64,000 bases of DNA from an uncultured Ulvibacter sp. (lineage in GTDB: Bacteria; Bacteroidota; Bacteroidia; Flavobacteriales; Flavobacteriaceae): assembly GCA_938041335.1 (NCBI GenBank), contig CALIAF010000011.1:1-64000 (forward strand), written 5' to 3'. The position numbers were made by a program, and so were the translations under genes. Position 1 is the first letter of the stretch. Every line of letters starts with the position of its first letter. The notes under the pieces are model-generated. The model ran no database searches and was not told the DNA's origin. It saw only the letters and a program-made list of their open reading frames with translations. Positions 1 through 7,360 of the stretch are shown piece by piece.

Positions 1-237
1 AGTACGGATAAATCAATTACTTTAATGTTGTAAAATTTAGAATATTTACAAGGTTTGCAAACTTTGCAAGGTTTACATATTTAGAAATGCGTTTTATAAT
101 GGGTACTAGTTTAGGTCAAACATTTGAGAGAATAATAAGAAGTTATAAGTAATCATTTAACAAAAAAATAATCTAAATCACTCATTTTTAGACTAAAAGA
201 TAGAATACGTTAATATATAGAAGATAGCATTGACAGA
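1..237. other. AT-rich non-coding stretch
   Basis: No convincing reading frame or RNA gene is visible. Bases 49-90 contain repeated AAGGTTT/TTTGCAA words that form a weak local inverted repeat. The stretch ends directly against a truncated tRNA, and no 5' tRNA half (expected acceptor strand GGTCCCA) can be found in it. Confidence 0.6.
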
Positions 238-279
238 CTCATAATCAGGTGGTCCATGGTTCGAGTCCATGTGGGACCA
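238..279 (+). pseudogene. Truncated tRNA, 3' portion with CAU anticodon (copy 1)
   Basis: From base 238 the sequence fits tRNA positions 32 to 73. It has an anticodon loop CTCATAA (CAU: Met or modified Ile), a 3' anticodon strand TCAGG, a five-base variable loop TGGTC, a T arm CATGG-TTCGAGT-CCATG, an acceptor 3' strand TGGGACC and discriminator A. Upstream there is no D arm and no matching 5' acceptor strand, and the 5' anticodon strand pairs at only three of five positions. This is therefore a remnant or attachment-type fragment, not a working tRNA. A terminator follows immediately. Confidence 0.75.
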
Positions 280-394
280 CAAAGGGAAGCAAATGAATTG
301 CTTCCCTTTTTTTATTCTCACTAATGGCGATAACATATATTCTACATAGCACTATACTTGACATGTTTTATGTTGGTGCTTGTTTTGAAGATTT
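246..394 (+). repeat. Direct repeat copy 1: tRNA 3' end, terminator and start of GIY-YIG gene
   Basis: About 149 bases are repeated at 642-789 with only a few substitutions and one T missing from the terminator T run. The repeat covers the tRNA 3' end, the hairpin terminator and the first 23 codons or so of the GIY-YIG gene. Copy 1 continues into a complete gene, whereas copy 2 breaks off. The start-to-start distance is 396 bases. Confidence 0.92.
281..313 (+). terminator. Hairpin terminator after tRNA fragment (copy 1)
   Basis: Twelve-base arms AAAGGGAAGCAA (281-292) and TTGCTTCCCTTT (298-309) pair perfectly around a 5-base loop and run into a T tract. This is a classic intrinsic terminator, presumably inherited from the original tRNA gene. 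Confidence 0.85.
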
Positions 395-620
395 GGAACA
401 GCGCATTGTCAATCATAATCTTGGTAAATACGGCGGTAAATCATTTACTTCGCAAACCGATGATTGGTCTCTTTTTATAAAATTTGATTGTGATGACTAC
501 CCTCATGCGATTCGATTAGAAAGAAAGATAAAATCTATGAAGAGTAAGAAGTATATTCTCAATCTTCAAAAATACCAAGAGCTTCGTTCTAAAATAAAAG
601 AAGAGACAAGACCCACCTGA
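324..620 (+). CDS. GIY-YIG domain nuclease, small
   Basis: This 98-residue protein belongs to the small stand-alone GIY-YIG nuclease group (UPF0213/COG2827-like). The core is visible: a YIL near residue 5 stands for GIY, YVG near residue 16 for YIG, an Arg near 27 (LEQRIVNH) and a Glu near 66 (RLERKIKSMK), so the catalytic Tyr, Arg and Glu positions look intact. Its biological role is not known; candidates are DNA repair or mobility of the segment that carries it. It starts 14 bases after the terminator of a truncated tRNA. Its last codons and stop (TGA, 618-620) lie inside the left arm of a palindrome. A second, truncated copy begins at 719. The setting suggests an accessory, duplicated locus. 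Confidence 0.82.
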   Translation: MAITYILHSTILDMFYVGACFEDLEQRIVNHNLGKYGGKSFTSQTDDWSLFIKFDCDDYPHAIRLERKIKSMKSKKYILNLQKYQELRSKIKEETRPT

Positions 621-648
621 CTCTCCCGAAAGCTTTCGGGACAGGTGG
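613..648. repeat. REP-like palindrome, CCCGAAAGCTTTCGGG core
   Basis: A perfect 16-base palindrome CCCGAAAGCTTTCGGG (625-640) is nested inside outer arms CCACCTG (613-619) and CAGGTGG (642-648). It overlaps the stop codon of the GIY-YIG gene on one side and the second tRNA 3' end on the other, so it sits exactly at the junction of the tandem duplication. Related cores occur at 5499, 27282 and 27487. Confidence 0.88.
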
Positions 649-675
649 TCCATGGTTCGAGTCCATGTGGGACCA
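642..675 (+). pseudogene. Truncated tRNA 3' end (copy 2)
   Basis: It repeats copy 1 from tRNA position 40 onward: 3' anticodon strand, variable loop, T arm CATGG-TTCGAGT-CCATG, acceptor strand and discriminator A. The anticodon loop is gone and is replaced on the left by the palindrome. It is part of the direct repeat 642-789. Confidence 0.75.
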
Positions 676-676
676 C

Positions 677-708
677 AAAGGGAAGCAAATTAATTGCTTC
701 CCTTTTTT
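677..708 (+). terminator. Hairpin terminator (copy 2)
   Basis: Arms AAAGGGAAGCAA (677-688) and TTGCTTCCCTTT (694-705) are followed by Ts. It is the duplicate of the terminator at 281-313, with compensatory-neutral changes only in the loop. Confidence 0.82.
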
Positions 709-718
709 ATTCTCACTA

Positions 719-805
719 ATGGCGATAACATATATTCTACATAGCACTATACTTGACATGTTCTATGTTGGTGCTTGTTTTGAAGATTTAGGCCCCCTAT
801 CTTAA
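719..805 (+). pseudogene. Truncated GIY-YIG gene
   Basis: The first 24 codons match the gene at 324, including the YVG motif. The frame then leaves the repeat and stops after four unrelated codons at 803-805. The Arg and Glu catalytic positions are missing, so no nuclease can be made. Confidence 0.85.
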
Positions 806-1047
806 ACTATTTACTGGAATTTCTTTATAAAAAATGCTTAACGGCCTTAACATAAACAGCCCGTAAAAAAAATGTAGTTCGCAGACAAAAACGCTCTTTA
901 TCGGTATTACCAGCTTATTGCCGATGTTTTTAACGTTTTATCGGGCGACAAATAGTTGATAACTTAAAATTTATTGTGCTAGTATCTTTTTTTTTACTAC
1001 TTTAGCCCCCTTACATACGACCCCAAATCGTAATTACCTATTTACCT
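806..1047. other. Intergenic, no gene seen
   Basis: Together with the fragments upstream, this leaves more than 400 bases without an intact gene. No frame with coding character is visible. There is a small imperfect hairpin near 917-935 (CGGTATTACC...TTGCCG) and a T run at 988-996. A promoter for the gene at 1048 must lie here, but no clean TAnnTTTG box with a partner was found. Confidence 0.5.
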
Positions 1048-1281
1048 ATGCGATCTCAAATCGTACTTTTTGTTGCCCTCGTGGTGTCTCTATTTAATGG
1101 AGTGCAGTTATCTGCACAGTCACAAGGACCGCCTGCGCCAGGTTCAGATAGAACGCCAGGCCCTCCAATTGACGCTTCCATGCCCATTGATGACAACATT
1201 GTTTTTTTGCTGATAGCCGGTTTAGTATTAGGGGTATATTTTGTCTACACTTTAAATATAGCTAAGAAGAAAGCTGTGTAA
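1048..1281 (+). CDS. Small secreted protein with PID-type C-terminal sorting tail
   Basis: This 77-residue protein has an N-terminal signal peptide (about residues 1-23, ending ...LSAQS), a Pro/Gly-rich linker (GPPAPGSDRTPGPP), a PIDDN motif near residue 46, a hydrophobic helix at about 50-69 and a basic end KKK. The plan of proline-rich stretch, PID motif, transmembrane helix and basic tail matches what Bacteroidota annotators call a PID-CTERM protein-sorting domain. Function is unknown; processing by an unidentified envelope sorting enzyme is an inference. Its last 20 bases overlap the 3' end of the convergent ribE gene, so the two transcripts are antisense at their ends. Confidence 0.7.
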   Translation: MRSQIVLFVALVVSLFNGVQLSAQSQGPPAPGSDRTPGPPIDASMPIDDNIVFLLIAGLVLGVYFVYTLNIAKKKAV

Positions 1282-1852
1282 GACGAGCTACATATTTTCC
1301 AATAACGTCAAATTCTAGATTTACAACGTCACCCACTTTTAAGGCGCTAAAAGTCGTGTGCTTATAAGTGTAAGGGATTATTGCCACGCTAAAAAAGTCT
1401 CTACCAGAATCTACAACCGTTAAGCTAACCCCATTAATTGTAATAGAACCTTTTTCTATAGTAATGTTTCCTAAGGTAGCATCATAACTAAAAGTAAACC
1501 TCCAGCTTCCATTTTCTTCATGTACCGCGGTACAATTTGCAGTTTGGTCTACATGTCCTTGAACGATATGCCCATCTAATCTATCACCCAATCTCATGCC
1601 TCTTTCTAGGTTTACAAAATCGCCCTCACTTAAAGAAGATAAAGATGATTTATCAAGTGTTTCTTTTATTGCTGTTACCGAGTAACTTTTATCAGCAATT
1701 GATACAACTGTCAGGCAAACGCCGTTATGCGCTACGCTTTGATCAATTTTTAACTCTTGGGTAAATTCAGCCAAGACGTCTATATGTAGACTCGCTCCAT
1801 CTGTATGAAGCGACTTAACAGTACCAATGGTTTCAATAATTCCTGTAAACAT
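1262..1852 (-). CDS. ribE: Riboflavin synthase, alpha subunit
   Basis: The 196-residue protein catalyses dismutation of two 6,7-dimethyl-8-ribityllumazine molecules to riboflavin in the cytoplasm. It shows the family's two tandem lumazine-binding repeats: residues about 1-95 starting MFTGIIETIG, and about 97-190 containing DGHIVQGHVD and a second GVSLTV motif (GSITINGVSLTVVDSG). The length is normal. The start is the ATG at 1850-1852, which gives the conserved MFTGI N-terminus. It is divergent from pdxA across a 57-base gap holding back-to-back -7 boxes, so two cofactor pathways (B2 and B6) share one control region. Its 3' end overlaps the gene at 1048 by 20 bases. Confidence 0.95.
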   Translation of the reverse strand: MFTGIIETIGTVKSLHTDGASLHIDVLAEFTQELKIDQSVAHNGVCLTVVSIADKSYSVTAIKETLDKSSLSSLSEGDFVNLERGMRLGDRLDGHIVQGHVDQTANCTAVHEENGSWRFTFSYDATLGNITIEKGSITINGVSLTVVDSGRDFFSVAIIPYTYKHTTFSALKVGDVVNLEFDVIGKYVARLTQLSS

Positions 1853-1865
1853 AAATTCAATTAGT

Positions 1866-1873
1866 TACCTTTG
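1866..1873 (+). promoter_or_regulatory. Putative pdxA -7 box TACCTTTG
   Basis: It matches the Bacteroidota -7 consensus TAnnTTTG, 36 bases before the pdxA ATG. No clear TTG -33 element was found upstream. Confidence 0.5.
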
Positions 1874-1878
1874 TACGG

Positions 1879-1886
1879 CAAAAGTA
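1879..1886 (-). promoter_or_regulatory. Putative ribE -7 box TACTTTTG
   Basis: On the minus strand the sequence reads TACTTTTG, matching TAnnTTTG, 26 bases before the ribE start. It lies 5 bases from the oppositely oriented pdxA box, so RNA polymerase could probably occupy only one at a time. Confidence 0.45.
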
Positions 1887-1909
1887 ATCATAAAGAACAC
1901 GCATACATC

Positions 1910-2968
1910 ATGAGTAAAGAGAATAAAATGATTGTCGGAATTTCTATAGGTGATCTTAACGGAATAGGCCCAGAAATTGTCTTGAAGACCTTAGAGGATT
2001 CAAGGATGCTCGACTTTTGCACGCCTGTTATTTTTGCCAATGTAAAACTCATGTCGTTTTACAAGAAAACGTTTAACATACAGTGCAACCTTCAGGGAAT
2101 TGATAGCGTAGATAAGGTAATCCCAAAAAAAATAAACGTCCTTAATGTCTGGAAAGAAAATGTCGATGTACATTTTGGAAAAGAAGAAAAAGAAGCGGGC
2201 ATGTATGCCTTAAAATCATTTGAAGCGACTGTCGCAGCACTAAAAGAAGGTAAAATAGATGTACTTGTGACGGCACCTATTAATAAGTCTAACATACAAT
2301 CTGAGTCATTTACTTTTCCAGGACATACGGACTACTTGAATCAAGAACTTGAAGGAGATGCATTAATGTTAATGGTATCAGATTCCTTTAGAGTGGGTCT
2401 TTTAACGGATCACGTTGCCGTAAAAGATATTGCGGCTACCATCACACGGGAGCTCGTCGAAAAAAAGATAAACACAATTCATAAGACATTAATTCAGGAC
2501 TTTGGTATTGAACGACCTAAGATCGCTGTTTTAGGGATCAATCCGCATACCGGTGACAATGGAGTTATTGGCAATGAAGATGATGAGATTTTACGCCCTA
2601 CTTTAGATAATTTACGCAATAATGGGAAGGTTATTTTTGGGCCATATGCAGCAGATAGCTTTTTTGGGTCCGGAAATTATAAAAACTTTGATGTAATTAT
2701 TGCGTCTTATCACGACCAGGGATTGATCCCATTCAAGACATTGGCGTTTGGTTCTGGCGTAAATTTTACGGCTGGACTAGACAAAGTAAGAACTTCGCCA
2801 GATCACGGCACAGCCTATGATATTGCTGGAAAGAACGAGGCAAACTATGAGTCTTTTAGAGCTGCTATGTATAGTGCCATGTCTATTTTTAATGCGAGAG
2901 AACAACACGAGAAAATTTCAGAAAACCCACTTGTAACTAAGAGAAGACAACCCTTTGTAAAAAAGTAG
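1910..2968 (+). CDS. pdxA: 4-hydroxythreonine-4-phosphate dehydrogenase
   Basis: PdxA oxidises 4-phosphohydroxy-L-threonine with NAD in the deoxyxylulose-5-phosphate-dependent pyridoxal phosphate pathway. The protein is 352 residues from the ATG at 1910. The frame could be opened at a TTG 39 bases earlier, but that lies inside the promoter box, so the ATG giving MSKENKMIVGISIGD is preferred. Typical motifs are GISIGDLNGIGPE near residue 9, FPGHTDYL (metal-binding His), ASYHDQGLIPFK and TSPDHGTAYDIAG near the C-terminus. Length is slightly above the usual 330 because of a basic tail. Downstream is the DUF177-rpmF promoter. Confidence 0.95.
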   Translation: MSKENKMIVGISIGDLNGIGPEIVLKTLEDSRMLDFCTPVIFANVKLMSFYKKTFNIQCNLQGIDSVDKVIPKKINVLNVWKENVDVHFGKEEKEAGMYALKSFEATVAALKEGKIDVLVTAPINKSNIQSESFTFPGHTDYLNQELEGDALMLMVSDSFRVGLLTDHVAVKDIAATITRELVEKKINTIHKTLIQDFGIERPKIAVLGINPHTGDNGVIGNEDDEILRPTLDNLRNNGKVIFGPYAADSFFGSGNYKNFDVIIASYHDQGLIPFKTLAFGSGVNFTAGLDKVRTSPDHGTAYDIAGKNEANYESFRAAMYSAMSIFNAREQHEKISENPLVTKRRQPFVKK

Positions 2969-2980
2969 TGATAAATTAAT

Positions 2981-3008
2981 TTGCAAATCAAATAATTTTT
3001 TATCTTTG
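2981..3008 (+). promoter_or_regulatory. Promoter for DUF177-rpmF, TTG...TATCTTTG
   Basis: A TTG at 2981 and TATCTTTG at 3001-3008 match the Bacteroidota -33/-7 consensus, with 20 bases between the two starts. It lies 45 bases upstream of the ATG at 3053 and follows the pdxA stop. Confidence 0.7.
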
Positions 3009-3052
3009 CACCCGCTTTACGCGTAAGGCGATATTAGTATCAAGGTGTGGTT

Positions 3053-3598
3053 ATGAGAGAATTGAAAGAATTTACTATCCCGTTTGTGGGACTAAAACTA
3101 GGAGAGCACCATTTTGATTTTAAAATTGACAACAAGTTCTTTAAGCATTTTGAGTATGACGAGTTTAATGATGTAAATCTAGGTCTCGATGTACTGCTAG
3201 ATAAAAAAACAACCTTACTGGAGTTTACACTCTCGTATAATGGAATTATAAATGTCTTTTGTGATGTTACTAATGAGCCATTTGAAGAAGAGATCGTTGG
3301 GGATTATCATTTTGTGGTAAAATTTGGAGACGAATTTAACAATGAAAATGAAGATCTTCTTATCATTCCTCACGGAAGTTATGAAGTAAATATCCAGCAA
3401 TACATTTATGAGTCTGTAATACTTAGTCTTCCCACTAGAAGGATTCATCCTGGAGTGGAGGATGGCACGTTAAAAAGTGACATACTTGATAAACTTGAAG
3501 AGTTAAGCCCTGGGGCAAATAAAGAAAATAAAAGTACATCTACCGACCAAACAGATCCTAGATGGGACTCATTAAAAAAATTACTAAACGATAAATAA
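3053..3598 (+). CDS. DUF177 (YceD-family) protein
   Basis: This 181-residue protein of the DUF177/YceD family is encoded next to rpmF in many bacteria and is linked to 23S rRNA accumulation and ribosome assembly. The sequence shows an N-terminal KEFTIPFVGLK strand region, the central conserved Cys (NVFCDVTNEPF, about residue 77) and the C-terminal DPRWDSLKKLL motif typical of the Bacteroidota members. The open frame begins at a GTG at 3047, but the ATG at 3053 is preferred. The rpmF ATG follows its stop by 9 bases, so they are almost certainly co-transcribed. Confidence 0.85.
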   Translation: MRELKEFTIPFVGLKLGEHHFDFKIDNKFFKHFEYDEFNDVNLGLDVLLDKKTTLLEFTLSYNGIINVFCDVTNEPFEEEIVGDYHFVVKFGDEFNNENEDLLIIPHGSYEVNIQQYIYESVILSLPTRRIHPGVEDGTLKSDILDKLEELSPGANKENKSTSTDQTDPRWDSLKKLLNDK

Positions 3599-3607
3599 TA
3601 AAACGTA

Positions 3608-3805
3608 ATGGCACATCCAAAGAGAAAAATCTCCAAAACGAGAAGAGATAAAAGAAGAACACATTACAAAGCTGTTGCACCGCAAATAGCTACAGATCCA
3701 ACAACTGGTGAAGCGCATCTATACCATAGAGCGCACTGGCATGAAGGAAAATTATACTACAGAGGTCAGATAGTTATTGACGCCGTAGAAACGGTTGAGG
3801 CATAA
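3608..3805 (+). CDS. rpmF: 50S ribosomal protein L32
   Basis: This 65-residue L32 starts [17 protein letters not shown], the canonical basic N-terminus that packs into the large subunit. Many L32 proteins carry a four-Cys zinc ribbon; this one has no cysteine at all, with [13 protein letters not shown] where the ribbon would be, so it is a zinc-free version. It follows DUF177 by 9 bases and is closed by an intrinsic terminator 21 bases downstream. Confidence 0.95.
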   Translation: MAHPKRKISKTRRDKRRTHYKAVAPQIATDPTTGEAHLYHRAHWHEGKLYYRGQIVIDAVETVEA

Positions 3806-3826
3806 GACATTCTTATAAAATAGTAG

Positions 3827-3856
3827 AACTCTCACTATATGTGGGAGTTTTTTTTG
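3827..3856 (+). terminator. rpmF terminator
   Basis: Arms AACTCTCAC (3827-3835) and GTGGGAGTT (3841-3849) have one G-T wobble and a 5-base loop, and are followed by a T run. Confidence 0.8.
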
Positions 3857-3980
3857 TTTTCTAAGTTTAGCTATAATTGTCAAAAAAGGTTAAAAAAAAC
3901 TAGTTTTTCATTAAAAAACCGTATTTTTCCACGCTTTTAGAGGGGTTTTACACCTTTCTGAAAAAATCTAAACGAACTGT

Positions 3981-4979
3981 ATGAGTAGAATAACAGCTGC
4001 TATAACTGCGGTAGGTGGGTATGTCCCAGACTATGTTTTAAGCAATGATATCCTTTCCACCATGGTTGACACTAATGATGAGTGGATAACTTCTAGGACT
4101 GGAATAAAGGAACGCCGAATCTTAAAAGAAGAGGGAAAAGGCACTTCTTTTATGGCGATAGAAGCGGCTAAAAACCTCCTTGAAAAAAGTAATACAGATC
4201 CTAAAGATATAGATATGGTGATTATGGCGACAGCCACACCAGATATGCCAGTAGCAACAACAGGTGTTTACGTAGCAACCGAAATAGGTGCCGTAAACGC
4301 CTTTTCTTATGACTTAGTTGCAGCGTGTTCTAGCTTCCTTTTTGGCATGTCTACAGCTGCAAAATATATAGAATCTGGACGGTACAAAAAAGTACTCTTA
4401 ATAGGTGCAGATAAAATGTCTTCTATCATAGATTATACAGACCGAACTACTTGTATCATATTTGGCGATGGCGCCGGCGCTGTTCTTTTTGAACCTAATG
4501 AAGAAGGGCTGGGAGTTCAAGATGAGTATCTCCGTACAGACGGTATAGGAAGACAAAGTTTAAAAATAGACGCGGGAGGCTCTATACTTCCGGCTTCTGC
4601 AGAAACGGTTGCAAATAAGCAACATTATGTATATCAAGATGGAAAAACGGTATTTAAGTTTGCCGTGTCTAATATGGCAGACGTTTCAGCAAAAATATTA
4701 GAAAGGAATAACCTTACTGGAGATGATATTCAATGGTTAGTGCCACATCAAGCTAACAAGCGCATTATTGATGCTACATCTAGAAGGATGAATCTGCCAG
4801 AAGAAAAGGTAATGATGAATATTCATAAATATGGTAACACGACTTCGGCTACTTTGCCATTGTGCTTGGTAGACTATGAGAGCCAACTTAAAAAAGGAGA
4901 CAACTTAGTGTTTGCTTCTTTTGGAGGAGGTTTTACTTGGGGAGCCGTATACGTTAAATGGGCCTACAGTCCAAATTAG
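3981..4979 (+). CDS. fabH: 3-oxoacyl-ACP synthase III
   Basis: FabH starts fatty-acid synthesis by condensing an acyl-CoA primer with malonyl-ACP. The 332-residue protein has the thiolase fold. The catalytic Cys is about residue 116 (AACSSFLFG), the His lies in VPHQANKRIID, and the Asn in KYGNTTSAT, with the end FGGGFTWGAVYVKW. The start is the only ATG before MSRITAAITAVGGYVPD. It is followed by accB after 36 bases and then accC, so malonyl-CoA supply and the first condensation are clustered. Flavobacterial FabH often prefers branched primers; the sequence does not settle that. Confidence 0.95.
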   Translation: MSRITAAITAVGGYVPDYVLSNDILSTMVDTNDEWITSRTGIKERRILKEEGKGTSFMAIEAAKNLLEKSNTDPKDIDMVIMATATPDMPVATTGVYVATEIGAVNAFSYDLVAACSSFLFGMSTAAKYIESGRYKKVLLIGADKMSSIIDYTDRTTCIIFGDGAGAVLFEPNEEGLGVQDEYLRTDGIGRQSLKIDAGGSILPASAETVANKQHYVYQDGKTVFKFAVSNMADVSAKILERNNLTGDDIQWLVPHQANKRIIDATSRRMNLPEEKVMMNIHKYGNTTSATLPLCLVDYESQLKKGDNLVFASFGGGFTWGAVYVKWAYSPN

Positions 4980-5015
4980 ATACTAATAAAACCACCAAAA
5001 ATAAAATAAAAACAG

Positions 5016-5492
5016 ATGGAATTAAAAGACATTCAAAACCTAATTAAGTTCGTTGCAAAATCGGGCGCAAGTGAAGTGAAATTAGAGATGGAAGATATAA
5101 AAATCACCATCAGAACTGGTCAGGATGATAAAGGGGAAACCACTTATTTCCAGCAAATGCCAGCAATGGCTGCTGCTCCTCAGCAAGTAGTCGCAGCGCC
5201 AGCTGTCGCAGCACCTGATGCTCCTGTAGCTGCTGAAGAAGAAGACTCAAAATTTATCACTGTGAAATCACCAATTATTGGTACTTTTTATCGCAAACCA
5301 TCTCCAGATAAACCTATGTTTGTTGAGGTTGGTTCTCAAATAGGAGAGGGCGACGTATTATGTGTTATTGAGGCAATGAAACTTTTTAACGAGATTGAAA
5401 GTGAAATTTCTGGTAAAATTGTTAAGATTTTAGTGGATGACGCATCTCCAGTAGAGTTTGATCAGCCACTTTTCTTAGTAGACCCTTCTTAA
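5016..5492 (+). CDS. accB: Biotin carboxyl carrier protein of acetyl-CoA carboxylase
   Basis: The 158-residue protein has an N-terminal helical region (1-35), an Ala/Pro-rich swinging linker (about 48-76, [18 protein letters not shown]) and the C-terminal biotinyl domain. The biotin-accepting lysine is about residue 122 in [10 protein letters not shown], and the thumb insertion typical of acetyl-CoA carboxylase BCCP ([15 protein letters not shown]) is present. It carries CO2 from AccC to the carboxyltransferase. It sits between fabH and accC. The 85-base gap to accC contains a palindromic repeat. Confidence 0.96.
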   Translation: MELKDIQNLIKFVAKSGASEVKLEMEDIKITIRTGQDDKGETTYFQQMPAMAAAPQQVVAAPAVAAPDAPVAAEEEDSKFITVKSPIIGTFYRKPSPDKPMFVEVGSQIGEGDVLCVIEAMKLFNEIESEISGKIVKILVDDASPVEFDQPLFLVDPS

Positions 5493-5498
5493 TTTAAT

Positions 5499-5517
5499 CT
5501 CGATAGCTATATCGGGA
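5499..5517. repeat. Degenerate CCCGATA-type palindrome
   Basis: The arms CTCGATA and TATCGGG pair around GCTA with one T-G wobble. It resembles the exact CCCGATAGCTATCGGG copies at 27282 and 27487 and sits between accB and accC within the presumed operon. Confidence 0.6.
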
Positions 5518-5577
5518 CAAATCAAGTTAAAAAAATCCTTTGAGGGGGTTTTATGTCGAATTTTAAAGCCAAGAAAT

Positions 5578-6933
5578 ATGTTTAAAAAAATATTAGTAGC
5601 AAACAGGGGAGAGATTGCACTTCGTGTAATTAGGACCTGTAAAGAGATGGGTATAAAGTCTGTCGCTGTATACTCTAAAGCTGATGAAGAAAGTTTACAT
5701 GTAAAATTTGCAGACGAGGCAGTATGTATTGGCCCAGCAGCAAGTAGTGAGAGCTATCTAAAGATGAGTAATATTATTGCAGCAGCAGAAATTACTAACG
5801 CAGATGCCATACACCCCGGATACGGATTTCTTTCAGAAAACGCAAAATTCTCTAGAATTTGTGAAGAGCATAATATAAAATTTATTGGCGCTTCTCCAGA
5901 TATGATTGACCGTATGGGAGATAAAGCAAATGCAAAATCAACCATGATTGCAGCAGGAGTACCTTGTGTGCCAGGAAGCGAAGGCGTTATAGAAACATTT
6001 AAAGACTGTATCAAAGTAGCAAAAGAAACGGGTTATCCTGTTATGCTTAAAGCAAGTGCTGGAGGTGGTGGTAAAGGAATGCGCGCTGTCTGGAAAGAAG
6101 AAGACCTGCAAGATGCATGGGAGTCTGCACGTCAAGAGAGTTTAGCGGCCTTTGGTAATAATGATATGTATATGGAGAAGCTCATAGAAGAGCCGCGCCA
6201 CATAGAAATTCAAGTTGTAGGAGACAGTAGAGGAAAAGCTTGCCATTTAAGTGAACGTGATTGTTCAATACAAAGACGACACCAGAAGTTGACAGAAGAA
6301 ACCCCTAGTCCATTCATGACAGATAAGCTGCGTGAAGATATGGGAGCGGCAGCTGTAAAAGCAGCAGAATATATTAAATATGAAGGTGCAGGTACGGTAG
6401 AGTTTCTAGTGGATAAGCACAGAAACTTCTACTTTATGGAGATGAATACACGTATTCAAGTAGAGCATCCTATTACAGAACAGGTCATTGATTTTGATCT
6501 TATACGAGAGCAAATAATGGTAGCTGCAGGGATTCCTATTTCAGGAAAAAACTATCTGCCCAACCTACACTCTATTGAGTGTAGAATTAATGCAGAAGAC
6601 CCTTATAATGGCTTTAGACCCTCACCAGGTAAGATTACTGTTTTACACGCCCCAGGAGGTCACGGAATTCGATTAGATACTCACGTATACGCAGGATATT
6701 CTATTCCGCCTAATTATGATTCTATGATTGCTAAGTTAATAACGACAGCACAAACCAGAGAAGAGGCAATTAATAAAATGCGACGTGCATTAGACGAGTT
6801 TCATATTGAGGGAATAAAAACTACAATTCCTTTTCATAGACAGTTAATGGACCATCCAGACTATATTGCAGGCAACTATACCACGGCCTTTATGGATACC
6901 TGGAAAATGGAAGAACCTGTAGATGAAGAGTAA
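5578..6933 (+). CDS. accC: Biotin carboxylase subunit of acetyl-CoA carboxylase
   Basis: AccC uses ATP and bicarbonate to carboxylate the biotin on AccB. The 451-residue protein shows the N-terminal domain ([17 protein letters not shown]), the ATP-grasp glycine loop [14 protein letters not shown] near residue 160, the metal/ATP segment [15 protein letters not shown] near 288-302, and the C-terminal Biotin_carb_C domain. Length is standard. It ends the fabH-accB-accC run and is followed by an intrinsic terminator. Confidence 0.97.
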   Translation: MFKKILVANRGEIALRVIRTCKEMGIKSVAVYSKADEESLHVKFADEAVCIGPAASSESYLKMSNIIAAAEITNADAIHPGYGFLSENAKFSRICEEHNIKFIGASPDMIDRMGDKANAKSTMIAAGVPCVPGSEGVIETFKDCIKVAKETGYPVMLKASAGGGGKGMRAVWKEEDLQDAWESARQESLAAFGNNDMYMEKLIEEPRHIEIQVVGDSRGKACHLSERDCSIQRRHQKLTEETPSPFMTDKLREDMGAAAVKAAEYIKYEGAGTVEFLVDKHRNFYFMEMNTRIQVEHPITEQVIDFDLIREQIMVAAGIPISGKNYLPNLHSIECRINAEDPYNGFRPSPGKITVLHAPGGHGIRLDTHVYAGYSIPPNYDSMIAKLITTAQTREEAINKMRRALDEFHIEGIKTTIPFHRQLMDHPDYIAGNYTTAFMDTWKMEEPVDEE

Positions 6934-6982
6934 AATTAGTTTGCAGTCTCTGTTGCAGTTTGCGGCGGGAATTTAAAATTAT

Positions 6983-7016
6983 AAAGCGCTAACTTTGTAT
7001 AAAGTTGGCGCTTTTT
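6983..7016 (+). terminator. accC terminator
   Basis: A 14-base stem (6983-6996 with 7001-7014, one T-G wobble) around loop GTAT ends in Ts. It is 49 bases after the accC stop. Confidence 0.85.
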
Positions 7017-7102
7017 GCATCTTATTTTTTTAGCCTAGCGGCGAAAATAGTCCAGACTTGAAACCGTGAAATTTTATGAGATAAATCGACACTCTATACT
7101 CT

Positions 7103-7255
7103 ATGCGTTGGAATTATAAAACAGTTTTCTTATTTGTGTTTACAGCTGCTATTTGCGTATATCTGTTAAAAGTATTTGGGATGTTGTTTGTTGTAACGAT
7201 TCCTATTTTTATATTAATCTATGTATTAGTGGTAAGTAAAACACCACGACCATAA
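7103..7255 (+). CDS. Small hydrophobic protein, 50 residues
   Basis: An ATG at 7103 opens a 50-codon frame starting MRWNYKTVFLFVFTAAICVY and ending VVSKTPRP. Nearly the whole length is hydrophobic, with one or two membrane helices (about 8-24 and 26-44), a positive N-terminus and a Lys/Arg-Pro tail. It lies alone between two terminators, so it would need its own promoter; none is obvious. No family was recognised. It may be a genuine small membrane protein, but a chance frame cannot be excluded. Confidence 0.45.
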   Translation: MRWNYKTVFLFVFTAAICVYLLKVFGMLFVVTIPIFILIYVLVVSKTPRP

Positions 7256-7303
7256 AATGGTCCTTTTCAAAAAACAAATTGGAATAGTATCCCATTTCAA
7301 CAT

Positions 7304-7343
7304 AATAGGGTTCTCACCAGCGTAGCAAGAACCCTATTTTATT
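7304..7343. terminator. Terminator between convergent genes
   Basis: Eleven-base arms (7304-7314 and 7328-7338) around AATAGGGTTCT are flanked by T-rich sequence on the plus side and by A-rich sequence (T-rich on the minus strand) on the left. It probably ends the minus-strand gene at 7361-10789 and could act both ways. Confidence 0.6.
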
Positions 7344-7360
7344 TAGTAATTGGAGTGTGA

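Larger units (their letters stand above)
642..789 (+). repeat. Direct repeat copy 2: tRNA 3' end, terminator and truncated GIY-YIG start
   Basis: Second copy of the segment at 246-394. Identity stops after the shared word GAAGATTT at 789. Differences inside the copy are few: two substitutions near the hairpin loop, one T fewer in the terminator, and one T/C change in the GIY-YIG start. Confidence 0.92.

Noticed and set aside
49-90. AAGGTTT/TTTGCAA repeated words as a regulatory site
   Set aside because: Short and imperfect in AT-rich DNA with no gene directly downstream; could be chance or a common dispersed word.
238-279. Complete functional tRNA gene
   Set aside because: No D arm and no 5' acceptor strand matching TGGGACC is found upstream; the 5' anticodon strand is also mismatched.
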